The notes: generated from the letters alone by a model not told the origin. A stretch of DNA of 41,651 nucleotides from Neobacillus bataviensis LMG 21833 (GCF_000307875.1 NZ_AJLS01000183.1:1-41651), one strand, 5' to 3'; shown: positions 7,931 through 16,400, counted from the first letter of the stretch. Translations and numbers: made by a program.

Positions 7931-8538
7931 TTATAATTTTATACAAATATTTTTCAGTTCTGAATAAAACTCCATGCTATGTGCTCCGCCTTCACGACCG
8001 ATTCCACTATGTTTCATTCCCCCGAATGGTGTTCTTAAATCACGAAGGAACATTTCAATGTAACTCTTTACTCGATGAAAATGCTCTTCGGAAATAAGAG
8101 CGCCATCATTTGTCTTTGAATTAAGTAGATCACCAACAACCAAATCTTTTGTTTTTGCTACAAACTTCTCTAGAAATTGATCGTAAACTGATCTTTCTAC
8201 ATATATACGTGAACCACACATGCATACTTCCCCTTGATTTACAAAACTAGATTTCAGCGTTGTTTCAATGACTTCATCTAAATCAGAGTCAGCAAAAATT
8301 TGATTCGTTCATCAGTTGTGAACTTTTTCCACGGACCTCTCAGTTCTATTTTTGCTACTTGAACAGCCAGATTTATTTCTTCCTCCCCACCTTCTGCAAC
8401 GGTTCCTAATATTTCTTTAGTGGCTGGATTAATATTTTAAAATACCCTGCCATTAGTGGGAGGAATGTATTTTCCATTAATAAAATGCAGGCAATCAATT
8501 GGTTTAACTGTATTCGTTGCTACTACCTGTTCAATCAT
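7931..8538 (-). pseudogene. Aldehyde dehydrogenase wreck (aminomuconate semialdehyde dehydrogenase-like)
   Basis: Reading the - strand from ATG 8538 (AGGAGG 9 bases upstream) gives the family N-terminus (LHFINGKYIPP), then an in-frame TAA at 8438-8440, then NINPATKEILGTVAEGGEEE. After about 80 residues it jumps by deletion and frame change into DLDEVIETTLKSSFVNQGEV, the region around the catalytic cysteine, followed by MCGSRIYVERSVYDQFLEKF. A second deletion joins SYIEM to LRTPFGGMKHSGIGREGG near the C-terminus. Compared with the intact enzyme at 16401-17870, roughly residues 83-270 and 351-450 are missing. It is a decayed paralogue of that gene and cannot make an active enzyme. Confidence 0.9.
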
Positions 8539-8652
8539 TTGATTATTCCTCCTACTATTCAGATAATTTATTACACTTATAGTAATCAACTTTGATTTTG
8601 TACACAACAACAATGTTGCTGTATGTGAAACAAATTGAAATATGTTCAATTC

Positions 8653-8686
8653 CTCGAACATTTATGCTCCACAGGGACTGTTCGAG
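8653..8686. repeat. Inverted repeat upstream of the dehydrogenase remnant
   Basis: CTCGAACA (8653-8660) and TGTTCGAG (8679-8686) are perfect inverted 8-mers separated by 18 bases. They lie 115-150 bases upstream of the remnant's start and could be an old operator. No protein can be assigned. Confidence 0.3.
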
Positions 8687-8815
8687 ACCGGTGAAAAAGT
8701 CTTTATATGTTATTAAAAGAGAGTTTATCCATTTACTTTATATCTTTTATCCACGAAAAAACCCCCTAAATGGTATAATAGGTACGACCAAATACCGACC
8801 ATTAGAGGGGTCCTT

Positions 8816-8956
8816 GTGCTTCGACTAGAGCCAAAGCAATCCAGTTTTGACTCTGAATTATACGATAAAATTCCAGAAAATCATATACTTAAAAAGATTA
8901 ATACAGTAGTAGATTTTAGCTCTTTAGTGAGTTACTCGTGGATAGTTACTCGTTAG
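8816..8956 (+). pseudogene. IS1182-family transposase, N-terminal fragment
   Basis: From GTG 8816 the frame reads LRLEPKQSSFDSELYDKIPE, then NHILKKINTVVDFS, which is the start of IS1182-type transposases (a conserved IP-x-NH-x-L-KI-x-VDFS region). It stops at 8954-8956 after 46 residues; the rest of the transposase is gone. A 51-base imperfect inverted repeat (8761-8811; ACCCCCTAAATGGT against ACCATTAGAGGGGT) lies just upstream and may be part of the element's end. The fragment sits between the sulfatase and the broken dehydrogenase, so IS activity may have caused the deletions there. Confidence 0.6.
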
Positions 8957-8960
8957 TAAA

Positions 8961-10472
8961 TTAGTGTAATCCCATTGGATGGAAAAAGGGATAGGCATTT
9001 TTTCTCTTTTCTTTTTCTAAAGAGGATAATTCAAGTTCCGACGAGGAAGCTCTTAGATTATGATTGAAAATAGCCGGATCATGTTTACGAGTTGATAAGA
9101 TGTCAATTAATTTTTCTTTCCAGCCGTTTCTCATTTCAGGCTGCATCGTAACTAAGTTGGTTATTTCATTCGGATCTTTTTGAATATCAAAAAGTAATTC
9201 AAATCCATCTTCTTCATACCAAATATATTTCTGTTTTCCATCCGTTACCATAAGAGAGCGCTTACCTAAGGAACCGTACTCTCCTAGTATAACATTTCGA
9301 ACACTACTAGCAGAGTTATTTACAAGTGGTATCAGACTTTGCCCATCAATATGACCTGGAATTTCTGCTCCGCCAATTTCACAGCATGTTGGTAAAATAT
9401 CTTCCAATCCTACGACTGAATCATTCACTCTCCCCGGCAGCCAATCTGAATGTAAAAGTTCATTTGATTGTTCTCCGAAACCGACCAATGGCGGAGTGAT
9501 AATAAGCGGAATGTTACAAGAGCCTTTTAAGAAATTCGTTTTCTGCCAAAGTTGATGGTCACCAAGGTTATCTCCATGATCTGAAGTAAAGATAAACCAA
9601 GTATTTTCTAGGATGCCCTCATTACGAAGTGTCCCTATTATTCTATTTATTTGCCTGTCTACTTGTGTAACCATTGCAAAATAGGCCCGATATGCCAGAT
9701 CAATTTGTTTATCCGTCATGGTTTCGCCAAACGATAAACCTAATTGGTGAAATAGTGGATGATTTTCTGCCCACTCTCCCATAACAGGGCGCGGCATTTC
9801 ATCTCGATCGTACATATAAAGATCCTTTTGTAAAGGAACCAGAGGTGGATGCGGGGCTGTAAAGGATGCCCAAAGAAAAAGTGGACTTGTCCAATCCCGT
9901 CTTTTAATTTGTTTACATGTTTCATACCCAATCCATTCAGTAGGATGCAAATGGTCTGGTAAATGCCACGGTGTTGTCGTATACCCGTTTATTGACATTC
10001 CATGTCCAAAAGCCATGCCGGGATATCCTTGTTCTGCAAGCCATTGCTCATAGTCTCCGTAGCCTCTATTTTCTCCATATGGTGCACCAAATGGTCGACC
10101 TTCCTCCCATAAAATCATTTCGTGAAAACCATACCTGCGTCTTTCCGGATAGGTGTGCATTTTACCGATTACCATCGTTTGATAGCCTGCATCACTAAGC
10201 TGCTGTGGCAGAGTTTCTATAACAGGAAGTTCAACACCTTCACGATATTCAGTTAAATCCAGGCTGTGCCCATCCATTCCTGTCATAACGGTTGCACGCG
10301 CTGGAACACAGACAGGTGTAGTAGAATATGCCTGAGTAAAGCGGACACCTTTTTTTGCCAGCAAATCGATATGAGGGGTTTGAATAACTTCATTGCCAGC
10401 ACAGCCCATTAAATCCGCCCTTAAATGGTCACAGGATATCATTACAATATTTGGTTGATTGTTCTTCACCAT
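8961..10472 (-). CDS. Sulfatase (formylglycine-type, cytoplasmic)
   Basis: The 503-residue protein begins QPNIVMISCDHLRADLMG (metal ligands Asp15 and probably neighbours) and carries CVPARATVMTG (Cys55 to Gly65), the C-x-P-x-R-x4-TG signature whose Cys becomes formylglycine. A second metal motif, FTSDHGDNLGDH, follows in the middle. No signal peptide is present, so it should act inside the cell on an imported sulfate ester. ATG 10472 follows AAGGTGG by 5 bases; a TTG at 10496 is less likely. It lies 150 bases downstream of nhaC on the same strand and is probably transcribed from the TetR-type promoter. The substrate is unknown; an aryl or choline-type sulfate are both possible. Phosphonate hydrolases share this fold. 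Confidence 0.88.
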   Translation of the reverse strand: MVKNNQPNIVMISCDHLRADLMGCAGNEVIQTPHIDLLAKKGVRFTQAYSTTPVCVPARATVMTGMDGHSLDLTEYREGVELPVIETLPQQLSDAGYQTMVIGKMHTYPERRRYGFHEMILWEEGRPFGAPYGENRGYGDYEQWLAEQGYPGMAFGHGMSINGYTTTPWHLPDHLHPTEWIGYETCKQIKRRDWTSPLFLWASFTAPHPPLVPLQKDLYMYDRDEMPRPVMGEWAENHPLFHQLGLSFGETMTDKQIDLAYRAYFAMVTQVDRQINRIIGTLRNEGILENTWFIFTSDHGDNLGDHQLWQKTNFLKGSCNIPLIITPPLVGFGEQSNELLHSDWLPGRVNDSVVGLEDILPTCCEIGGAEIPGHIDGQSLIPLVNNSASSVRNVILGEYGSLGKRSLMVTDGKQKYIWYEEDGFELLFDIQKDPNEITNLVTMQPEMRNGWKEKLIDILSTRKHDPAIFNHNLRASSSELELSSLEKEKRKNAYPFFHPMGLH

Positions 10473-10547
10473 TGGTACCACCTTCCTAAAATCCAACTAG
10501 ACTTTCAAACCTCAATGAAACTATGGAACATAAATGATCAGCAAATG

Positions 10548-10577
10548 ATAGAAAGGCACATCGTATGATGTCCCTTT
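10548..10577. repeat. Hairpin between nhaC and the sulfatase gene
   Basis: AGAAAGGCACATC and GATGTCCCTTTCT form a stem of about 13 bp around a GTAT loop with one internal mismatch. No T run follows on the - strand, so it is more likely an mRNA stability or attenuation element inside the nhaC-sulfatase transcript than a full stop. Confidence 0.45.
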
Positions 10578-10622
10578 CTATTATAAAATAAATCCCTGAG
10601 TCTGAATATTCATGTTTATTTA

Positions 10623-12056
10623 TTAAACAACAATCTCTATATCTGAATTCTTACTTGAACCATTCGTATTCGTTTCTGGATATGTCTTCTTTTTAATAGT
10701 AAATCCTGTTAACCCATAAATGATATTAATAATCGGCACAAGCAAGATAAAATAACTAAATGGAATAAATTCCATCGCACTGACCCCGAGAATCCCAGCG
10801 GCAAAGACAGCGTTTACACTCCACGGTACAAGGTTAATACTAACTGTACCAATAGCCTCAAGGCACCTTGATAAGTTTACTGTATCCAATCCCCGCTCTT
10901 TATACGTATTGGCAAACGCCCTGCCCGTAAGGATAAGTACAAGGAATTGAGAACCGCTTGCCAATGCAATTATAGCCGCTGATGTTAATGTCAACATAAT
11001 AAGTGATTTGCTTGAGCGAGCTTTGTTAATTAAAGTATTTAGTAATACTTGGAATACCTGAACCCCTTCTAAGAGTCCGCCTAATGCTGTTGCTAATAAA
11101 ATGAGGCCAACAATATTGAGCATGGACAAAATACCACCCTTATTAAGCAAAGCATCGACTTCTTTTATACCTGTATCCGCAGCATAGCCGCTGGTCATCG
11201 ATTGAATGACCTGTGCAATGCTGCTCCCCTGCATGACCATAGCCATAATTCCTCCAAGGATACTAATAATCAACAAGGAAGGCAATACTGGATATTTTTT
11301 TAACACTAATAAAATTGTTACGATAGGCAAAAGAAGTAAAATTGGACTTATGGTAAATGAATTATTTAAGGTAATCATCATTTCGTTAATTTTATCAAAA
11401 TTAGCTGAATCGACCGTATACTGTAAGCCTACAAAGTAGAAAATAACGACCGAAATGAAATAGGCCGGAATGGTATCCCACAGCATATGTTTAATGTGAC
11501 TAAAAAGGTCGGTATCTGAAACTGCAGGTGCAACGTTGGTCGTGTCCGATAATGGAGATAATTTATCACCAAAGTAGGCACCTGAAAGGACTGCTCCAGC
11601 AACGAGTGCCGGCGGAAAGCCCATTCCTTGACCCACGGCCATGAATGCCAAGCCGATCGTTGAGATAGACGTAAAGGAACTGCCTGTTGAAATACTTAAT
11701 ACACCTGTGACCAACACAACGATGGGAATAAAGATACTCGGGTTGATAAAATCTAAAGAATAATAGATTAAAGTAGGAATGGCACCACTTAAAATCCATG
11801 TTCCAACAATTAATCCAATCATAAATAAAATAAATAGTGGTAATAATGCTCGGGAAACGCCCTCGATGATAAACTTTTCTATATCAGTCCATTTGTGGCC
11901 TAGGTATAAACCAAGCAATGCAGTAAAGACAATACCGGATAATAACGGTATATACATACCCGTTTTCCATTGTGAGATGGAAAATACAGCCACGACCATT
12001 AGAATGATTAATGGAAGTAGAGCCTGAAGAAAATTAGGCTTTTTTACATTTGACAT
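10623..12056 (-). CDS. nhaC: NhaC-family Na+/H+ antiporter
   Basis: At 477 residues and with about 12 hydrophobic segments it is a polytopic membrane protein of the NhaC family. Recognisable stretches are SISTGSSFTSISTIGLAFMA, YFGDKLSPLSDTTNVAPAVS and ASGSQFLVLILTGRAF, the conserved core of this family, which also includes malate/lactate:Na+ exchangers. It would exchange Na+ for H+ or carry a small acid. AAGGAGG lies 9-10 bases before ATG 12056. Its promoter carries the same twin dyads as kynU, so it seems to belong to the kynurenine regulon. In this setting export of a carboxylate intermediate or pH/Na+ homeostasis are both possible. Confidence 0.88.
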   Translation of the reverse strand: MSNVKKPNFLQALLPLIILMVVAVFSISQWKTGMYIPLLSGIVFTALLGLYLGHKWTDIEKFIIEGVSRALLPLFILFMIGLIVGTWILSGAIPTLIYYSLDFINPSIFIPIVVLVTGVLSISTGSSFTSISTIGLAFMAVGQGMGFPPALVAGAVLSGAYFGDKLSPLSDTTNVAPAVSDTDLFSHIKHMLWDTIPAYFISVVIFYFVGLQYTVDSANFDKINEMMITLNNSFTISPILLLLPIVTILLVLKKYPVLPSLLIISILGGIMAMVMQGSSIAQVIQSMTSGYAADTGIKEVDALLNKGGILSMLNIVGLILLATALGGLLEGVQVFQVLLNTLINKARSSKSLIMLTLTSAAIIALASGSQFLVLILTGRAFANTYKERGLDTVNLSRCLEAIGTVSINLVPWSVNAVFAAGILGVSAMEFIPFSYFILLVPIINIIYGLTGFTIKKKTYPETNTNGSSKNSDIEIVV

Positions 12057-12174
12057 TATTTAAAACCTCCTTTTTTTCTTTAAAGCTGGTATTGAGTTAC
12101 TATAAATGATTCTCTACTTCTACTAATCTCACTATAAATACCGGTTGAACATTCTATATATTCCAATAATTCGA

Positions 12175-12224
12175 ATCATAATATAATACCGACGTTATGT
12201 CTATATTATTTTCGACTTGATGTC
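12175..12224 (-). promoter_or_regulatory. nhaC promoter with twin TetR-type operator dyads
   Basis: On the - strand TAGACA (12203-12198), 17 bases, TATGAT (12180-12175). Two 11-bp dyads of the form GACATnAnGTC lie at 12191-12201 and 12214-12224, start to start 23 bp. One overlaps the -35 box, the other lies just upstream. The same arrangement and spacing recur at the kynU promoter (13763-13812). Confidence 0.75.
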
Positions 12225-12240
12225 CAATACATTTTAGATA

Positions 12241-12265
12241 GTGGCAGTGGGGCTGCCACTGCCAC
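12241..12265 (-). terminator. GC-rich hairpin after kynU
   Basis: GTGGCAGTGG (12241-12250) pairs perfectly with CCACTGCCAC (12256-12265) around a 5-base loop, 33 bases past the kynU stop. No T run follows on either strand, so read-through into nhaC is possible; it may instead protect the kynU mRNA end. Confidence 0.5.
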
Positions 12266-12297
12266 CCCCATCCTATTCCACTGAATTCTTTTTGGGC

Positions 12298-13578
12298 CTA
12301 TACAACAAGAGTACGTTTATTGCTATACTGTTCATATTCTCCATTAATCGCTATTTCCTCCAGTATTTCTACCAGTCGAAAGACTTCCTCAAATGAAACA
12401 TAAAGTGGCACTGGCGCAAGCCTTATAACGTTCGGTTCACGGTAGTCTGGTACTATGCCATGATCTTTAAGTGCTTTACAAATGCGGTATGCTTCCTCGT
12501 GTTCAAGACAAACATGACCGCCGCGGTTATGATCTTCTCGAGGGTTTCCAATTTTGTACCCATACTTCACTAAACGTTCATCGACAAGTTCCATCAAATA
12601 GGCGGTAAGATCTAGTGATTTCGCACGAATCTTTTCCATACCAACCTCATGATAAATATTGAGGACTCCCTCTAGTGGTGCCATTGAAAATAACGGCTGG
12701 GTTCCTGTTTGCCATCCATGAGCGTTTTGTTCATGATCAAACTCATTTAGCAGTTTGAACTGCGTATCTTTATTATTTCCATGCCATCCTGCTAATCCAG
12801 GTTCCTTTTCAAAGTGGCTTTTATTAATGTAGAAACCGGCTATCGCACCTGGTCCGGCAGACAAATATTTATAATTGCACCATACTGCAAAATCCGGATT
12901 GATATTTTTGAAATCATGCGGAATGGCTCCAATAGAATGGCATAAATCCCAGCCAATAATAATCCCTCTTTTATGTGCTTCCTTTGTTATACGTTCCATA
13001 TCAAGCAGCTGCGCACTTCTGTATAATACGGATGGCAGCAAGATTAATGCCACATCTTCTGTCATTCCCTCAATAATTGAGTCCTCAGAAATAAAATTTC
13101 CATCAGAACTCTTAATGACCTTAACCGCATCTTTTGGATCATACCCTTTTAGTCTTACTTGACTGTCAACAGCATATCGATCTGTAGGAAAATTCAAGTC
13201 ATCAACTAAGATTTTGTAACGGTCTTGTGTAGGTTTATAAAATGTACTAATCCCTTGGTGGATATTAATGGTTGTATTCGTCATTACTGTTACTTCATCA
13301 CCATCTGCGTTGATCAATTGGGCAAGTTTTTCACCAAGAACCTTTTGATAAAGAAAATACTTACTATCCTCGATGTCCCAAATACCAATTCCATGTTTCT
13401 CCCACATATCAATCACATGATATAAGGCCTCTTTAGCATCTTTCGAGCACAGCCCTAATGAATTTCCATCCATATAAATCGTGTTTTCCTGGATACAAAA
13501 TCGTTCCCGTATATCCCTTAATACGTCTTCACAATCTTTCTTTTTAGCAAATTCTAAGCTATTTTCATATTTTTGCAT
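12298..13578 (-). CDS. kynU: Kynureninase
   Basis: The 426-residue protein is a fold-type I PLP enzyme with all kynureninase hallmarks: YMDGNSLGLCSKDA at the N-terminus, NFPTDRYAVDSQ, GWDLCHSIGAIPH (Asp211 contacts the pyridine nitrogen), CNYKYLSAGPGA with the PLP lysine Lys237, and GWHGN. It cleaves kynurenine to anthranilate and alanine (or 3-hydroxykynurenine to 3-hydroxyanthranilate). No kynurenine 3-monooxygenase gene is in the window, so anthranilate is the expected product, to be hydroxylated by the enzyme at 6136-7617. ATG 13578 is preceded by GAGGGTGAAGG. The gene has its own promoter with operator dyads, downstream of tetR. Confidence 0.95.
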   Translation of the reverse strand: MQKYENSLEFAKKKDCEDVLRDIRERFCIQENTIYMDGNSLGLCSKDAKEALYHVIDMWEKHGIGIWDIEDSKYFLYQKVLGEKLAQLINADGDEVTVMTNTTINIHQGISTFYKPTQDRYKILVDDLNFPTDRYAVDSQVRLKGYDPKDAVKVIKSSDGNFISEDSIIEGMTEDVALILLPSVLYRSAQLLDMERITKEAHKRGIIIGWDLCHSIGAIPHDFKNINPDFAVWCNYKYLSAGPGAIAGFYINKSHFEKEPGLAGWHGNNKDTQFKLLNEFDHEQNAHGWQTGTQPLFSMAPLEGVLNIYHEVGMEKIRAKSLDLTAYLMELVDERLVKYGYKIGNPREDHNRGGHVCLEHEEAYRICKALKDHGIVPDYREPNVIRLAPVPLYVSFEEVFRLVEILEEIAINGEYEQYSNKRTLVV

Positions 13579-13762
13579 TTACCTTCACCCTCATTAGTAG
13601 AATTTTTATATGCAGAAAACACTGGCAGCGTTTACATAAAGAAGTATTTACCACCCCTCCTTATTATTGAAAATATATTTCCTGCTTTTGATAACCTGTA
13701 TTTCATTAATTCTTCTGTGCAAACCACTAATCTGAATTTACTGTATTTTCTTTATAGTCTCG

Positions 13763-13812
13763 ATTATAATTTATTTCCGACGTGATGTCTATAATAAATT
13801 CGACTTAATGTC
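13763..13812 (-). promoter_or_regulatory. kynU promoter with twin TetR-type operator dyads
   Basis: On the - strand TAGACA (13791-13786), 17 bases, TATAAT (13768-13763). Dyads of the form GACATnAnGTC lie at 13779-13789 (overlapping the -35) and 13802-13812, 23 bp apart start to start. The block matches the nhaC promoter block almost base for base over about 40 bp. Overlap with the -35 suggests repression relieved by a pathway compound; the TetR gene immediately upstream is the obvious regulator. Confidence 0.78.
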
Positions 13813-13820
13813 GGAATTGT

Positions 13821-13850
13821 TGCACACCAAAAAATTTTGATTTTGGTGCG
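13821..13850 (-). terminator. Hairpin after tetR
   Basis: GCACACCAAAA (13822-13832) pairs with TTTTGGTGC (13841-13849) with one bulge, 10 bases past the tetR stop. Its T stretch is inside the stem on the - strand. Probably a weak terminator separating tetR from the kynU promoter. Confidence 0.45.
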
Positions 13851-13862
13851 TATATTATTACT

Positions 13863-14480
13863 TTACAAGTAGATAGCGTCAACATACATAGTGGTTAAGG
13901 TAGAAGCAATTTCATCAAGTGAAAAACTATTTTTATGAAAAACAATCTCCCATTGATAGTTTTCGTTAGAGAAAAACCAGCTTCGCGCCACAATTTCTGC
14001 CTTTAGATCTGTTCGAGCCAATCCTTTAAATTGAGCATAGGTAATATCTTTTGTGATACTTTGAATAAATCTTAGTCTAATTTCCTCCCATTTTTCATTC
14101 ACTATGGTTGAAAGCCCAATAGCCTCTGAAAAAACCTTCATTATCTCCCTTTCTGTTTCTGCTATTTGCAAGAAATTTAATACTTGAGTTAAAATAATCT
14201 CTTTCGCTTCGTCTCTAGTTATTGGAAAAAATGGGGTATTTGCAATTTCAAAAAATTTATTCATAACATCTTCCATTAACACGATAAATAGGTCATCTTT
14301 GCCTTTAAAATGACCATAGAAAGTCCCATATCCTATATTTGCTTGTTCCATAATTTGTTTAACTGTTGTATTTCTAAAACCTTCTCGTGAAAAAATGAAG
14401 TGTGAAGCCTTAATAATTTTATTTCGAGTTATGATCGACCGTAAATGCCTTCCATCTTCAACATTATTTTTCTCTCTCAT
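13863..14480 (-). CDS. TetR-family regulator, probable regulator of the kynurenine genes
   Basis: The 205-residue protein has the TetR N-terminal DNA-binding domain (RNKIIKASHFIFSREGFRNT, then VKQIMEQANIGYGTFYGHFK, about residues 18-60) followed by an all-helical ligand domain of usual length. ATG 14480 was chosen because AAGGTGG ends 6 bases upstream; ATG 14483 is equally close and a TTG at 14498 overlaps the ribosome site. It lies directly upstream of kynU on the same strand. The repeated dyads at the kynU and nhaC promoters are the likely binding sites; no such dyad was seen before tetR itself. The inducer, perhaps kynurenine, anthranilate or 3-hydroxyanthranilate, is inference. Confidence 0.88.
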   Translation of the reverse strand: MREKNNVEDGRHLRSIITRNKIIKASHFIFSREGFRNTTVKQIMEQANIGYGTFYGHFKGKDDLFIVLMEDVMNKFFEIANTPFFPITRDEAKEIILTQVLNFLQIAETEREIMKVFSEAIGLSTIVNEKWEEIRLRFIQSITKDITYAQFKGLARTDLKAEIVARSWFFSNENYQWEIVFHKNSFSLDEIASTLTTMYVDAIYL

Positions 14481-14650
14481 CATGATCCACCTTATCAACT
14501 TTATTACCGCTAGATAATTCGTATTTTACCTTTTATCATAGCGAATAATAATAAAAAACTCCACCAGATATGTTGAATTAGAAGAAAGAAGAAAATCAAA
14601 AACAGATCGATTAACCATCTTAAAAAGGGGACAATCTATATTTGAATGTA

Positions 14651-14685
14651 AAGAAGAGATGCCACTGTGGGTAGCACCTCTTCTT
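14651..14685 (-). terminator. Terminator of the 3-hydroxyanthranilate operon
   Basis: AAGAAGAGATGC (14651-14662) pairs with GCACCTCTTCTT (14674-14685) apart from one A-C/G-U position, 10 bases past the stop of the decarboxylase gene. A short T-rich stretch follows on the - strand. Confidence 0.65.
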
Positions 14686-14695
14686 ACCTTTTCAC

Positions 14696-15487
14696 TCACT
14701 TACAATACATGGATACACTGCCTAAGCCTTCAAAATTGGCAATCACCGAATCTCCGGGCTTAAATGCGATGGCTTCGGTGATCGCGCCGCTCAGGATGAT
14801 ATCTCCCTTTTTTAGTCCTTTGCCGCGGGCTCCCAGTTCGTTAACCGCCCAAGCAATAGCTGTAGCCGGATGGCCTAAAACGGCTGCGCTCGAACCGGTT
14901 TGAGCCACTTCGCCATTTTTGGACATCACCATGCCGACGTTTCCTAAATCTAGCGTGCTTGGTGAAATCCATTTACTCCCCACGACAAATTTAGCGGAAG
15001 AACAATTGTCCGCAACGACATCCACTAAGGTAAAGCGGAAATCTTTATAACGGCTGTCAATCACCTCAAGTGCAGGCGCCACATATTGGGTTGCATCTAA
15101 GACATCTTCTTCCGTTATGTTTTCACCCTGTAAGTCTTTTCCTAGTAAAAAAGCAATCTCAGGTTCCACCTTTGGATGAATCAACTCTGAATAGCGAATA
15201 GCTTCCCATTCAAAAGCGAGCATATCGTTATGTAAATAACCATAAATGGCTTCATTGACGCCCATCATGACTTGTTTCGCTTTGCTTGTTAAACCTAACT
15301 TCACACCGACCGTTTTCGTGCCAGCCTCCACTAATTTGCGTGCCAGTAAACCGTCCTGTAATTCATACGCATCCTTTACGGTCAATTCCGGATATTCGTC
15401 CGTCACTTTAATGACTTCCCGTACATCACGCTCTGCCGCATACAAATACTCAATAATTTCTTTGTTTTTATTTGTTAGTAGAGTCAT
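14696..15487 (-). CDS. nbaG: 4-oxalocrotonate decarboxylase
   Basis: The 263-residue enzyme belongs to the hydratase/decarboxylase family (XylI/XylJ, DmpH/DmpE). Features of the decarboxylase branch are VIDSRYKDFRFTLVDVVADN, GVKLGLTSKAKQVMMGV and the C-terminal LSGAITEAIAFKPGDSV, which match DmpH/XylI better than MhpD. It removes CO2 from 4-oxalocrotonate to give 2-oxopent-4-enoate, with a divalent metal. In this family the two proteins usually form a complex with the hydratase, encoded here just upstream (gap about 70 bases). It is the last gene of the operon. A GAGGG ribosome site lies 8 bases before ATG 15487. The symbol follows the Pseudomonas nba nomenclature. Confidence 0.88.
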   Translation of the reverse strand: MTLLTNKNKEIIEYLYAAERDVREVIKVTDEYPELTVKDAYELQDGLLARKLVEAGTKTVGVKLGLTSKAKQVMMGVNEAIYGYLHNDMLAFEWEAIRYSELIHPKVEPEIAFLLGKDLQGENITEEDVLDATQYVAPALEVIDSRYKDFRFTLVDVVADNCSSAKFVVGSKWISPSTLDLGNVGMVMSKNGEVAQTGSSAAVLGHPATAIAWAVNELGARGKGLKKGDIILSGAITEAIAFKPGDSVIANFEGLGSVSMYCK

Positions 15488-15559
15488 CCTTTATGCCCTC
15501 ACTTTATTTATTTTCTCCCATGGTGCTGTTACCGATTTACGCATATCAGCCGGATTGCA

Positions 15560-16339
15560 TTATTCGAAATGAACCGTTACCGACCCAAGTGCACCAAACT
15601 TCGCTTCAATGGTGTCCCCGGCAGCAACCGGTACGGCGCCGGATAATGCTCCTGGTAAAATTAATTCATCTTTTTTCAAAGTAATTCCGAATTCATGTAA
15701 TTTATTGGCGAGCCAAGCAATCGCGTGTGCCGGATGGCCAAGTGCCGCCGCACCCGCTCCTGTTGCAAGAAGTTCATTATTTTTAAATAGAGACATGCCA
15801 GCTGTACGTAAGTCCACACCATCGAGCGCTGTATAGTTATCGCCCACGACCACTTTAGCAGAAGAACCATTATCGGCCACTGTATCAATTAATTTGATTT
15901 TCCAGTCTTCTACCCGGCTATCGATAATTTCGAGTGTCGGCACCACATATTTGGTTGCCATCACCACGTCTAAATAGGTAACATTCGGTCCGACTAAATC
16001 CTCTGCAAGAACAAAACCGATTTCCGCTTCAATCTTAGGCGAGATCATCGAATCGGCCTTTACCGTTGCGCCATTCTCCACACGCATATCATCTAACAAA
16101 TGGCCATAATCCGGTTCATTCACGTTCAGCATTTTTTGCATAGCTGCACTTGTTAACCCTACCTTTTTTCCAATAACCTTTTTCCCTTGGGCTAGCTTTA
16201 CATTGACCGCTTCCAATTGGATTTGATAGGCATCCTTCACCGTTAACTGTTCATCGCGATCCGTCAAGGCTTGAACCGCTTGCCGCGTTTCTTCCGCTTT
16301 CAATAGTTCATGTGCATACTCAATCGTTCGTACTCCCAC
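15560..16339 (-). CDS. nbaH: 2-oxopent-4-enoate (2-hydroxypenta-2,4-dienoate) hydratase
   Basis: The 259-residue protein has GKKVGLTSAAMQKMLNVNEP, VDSR-type EIIDSRVEDWKIKLIDTVAD and ATGAGAAALGHPAHAIAWLA, closest to MhpD/XylJ hydratases. It adds water to 2-oxopent-4-enoate, giving 4-hydroxy-2-oxovalerate. GTG 16339 is the best start because GAGGAGG ends 8 bases upstream; the frame can be extended to TTG 16369, but that would place the ribosome site inside the gene. It pairs with the decarboxylase of the same superfamily downstream. A long perfect hairpin separates it from the dehydrogenase gene. The aldolase and acetaldehyde dehydrogenase that should follow in the pathway are not in the window. 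Confidence 0.88.
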   Translation of the reverse strand: MGVRTIEYAHELLKAEETRQAVQALTDRDEQLTVKDAYQIQLEAVNVKLAQGKKVIGKKVGLTSAAMQKMLNVNEPDYGHLLDDMRVENGATVKADSMISPKIEAEIGFVLAEDLVGPNVTYLDVVMATKYVVPTLEIIDSRVEDWKIKLIDTVADNGSSAKVVVGDNYTALDGVDLRTAGMSLFKNNELLATGAGAAALGHPAHAIAWLANKLHEFGITLKKDELILPGALSGAVPVAAGDTIEAKFGALGSVTVHFE

Positions 16340-16360
16340 CAGAATATCCTCCTCATTCAA

Positions 16361-16397
16361 AATAAACAAAAGGTGAGCATGTCACCTTTTGTTTATT
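16361..16397 (-). terminator. Perfect 16-bp hairpin inside the operon
   Basis: AATAAACAAAAGGTGA (16361-16376) and TCACCTTTTGTTTATT (16382-16397) pair without mismatch around a 5-base loop, 3 bases past the dehydrogenase stop and upstream of the hydratase ribosome site. On the - strand the 3' arm ends TTTTGTTTATTTTG, so it may work as a partial terminator or stabilise the upstream mRNA. Confidence 0.6.
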
Positions 16398-16400
16398 GCT

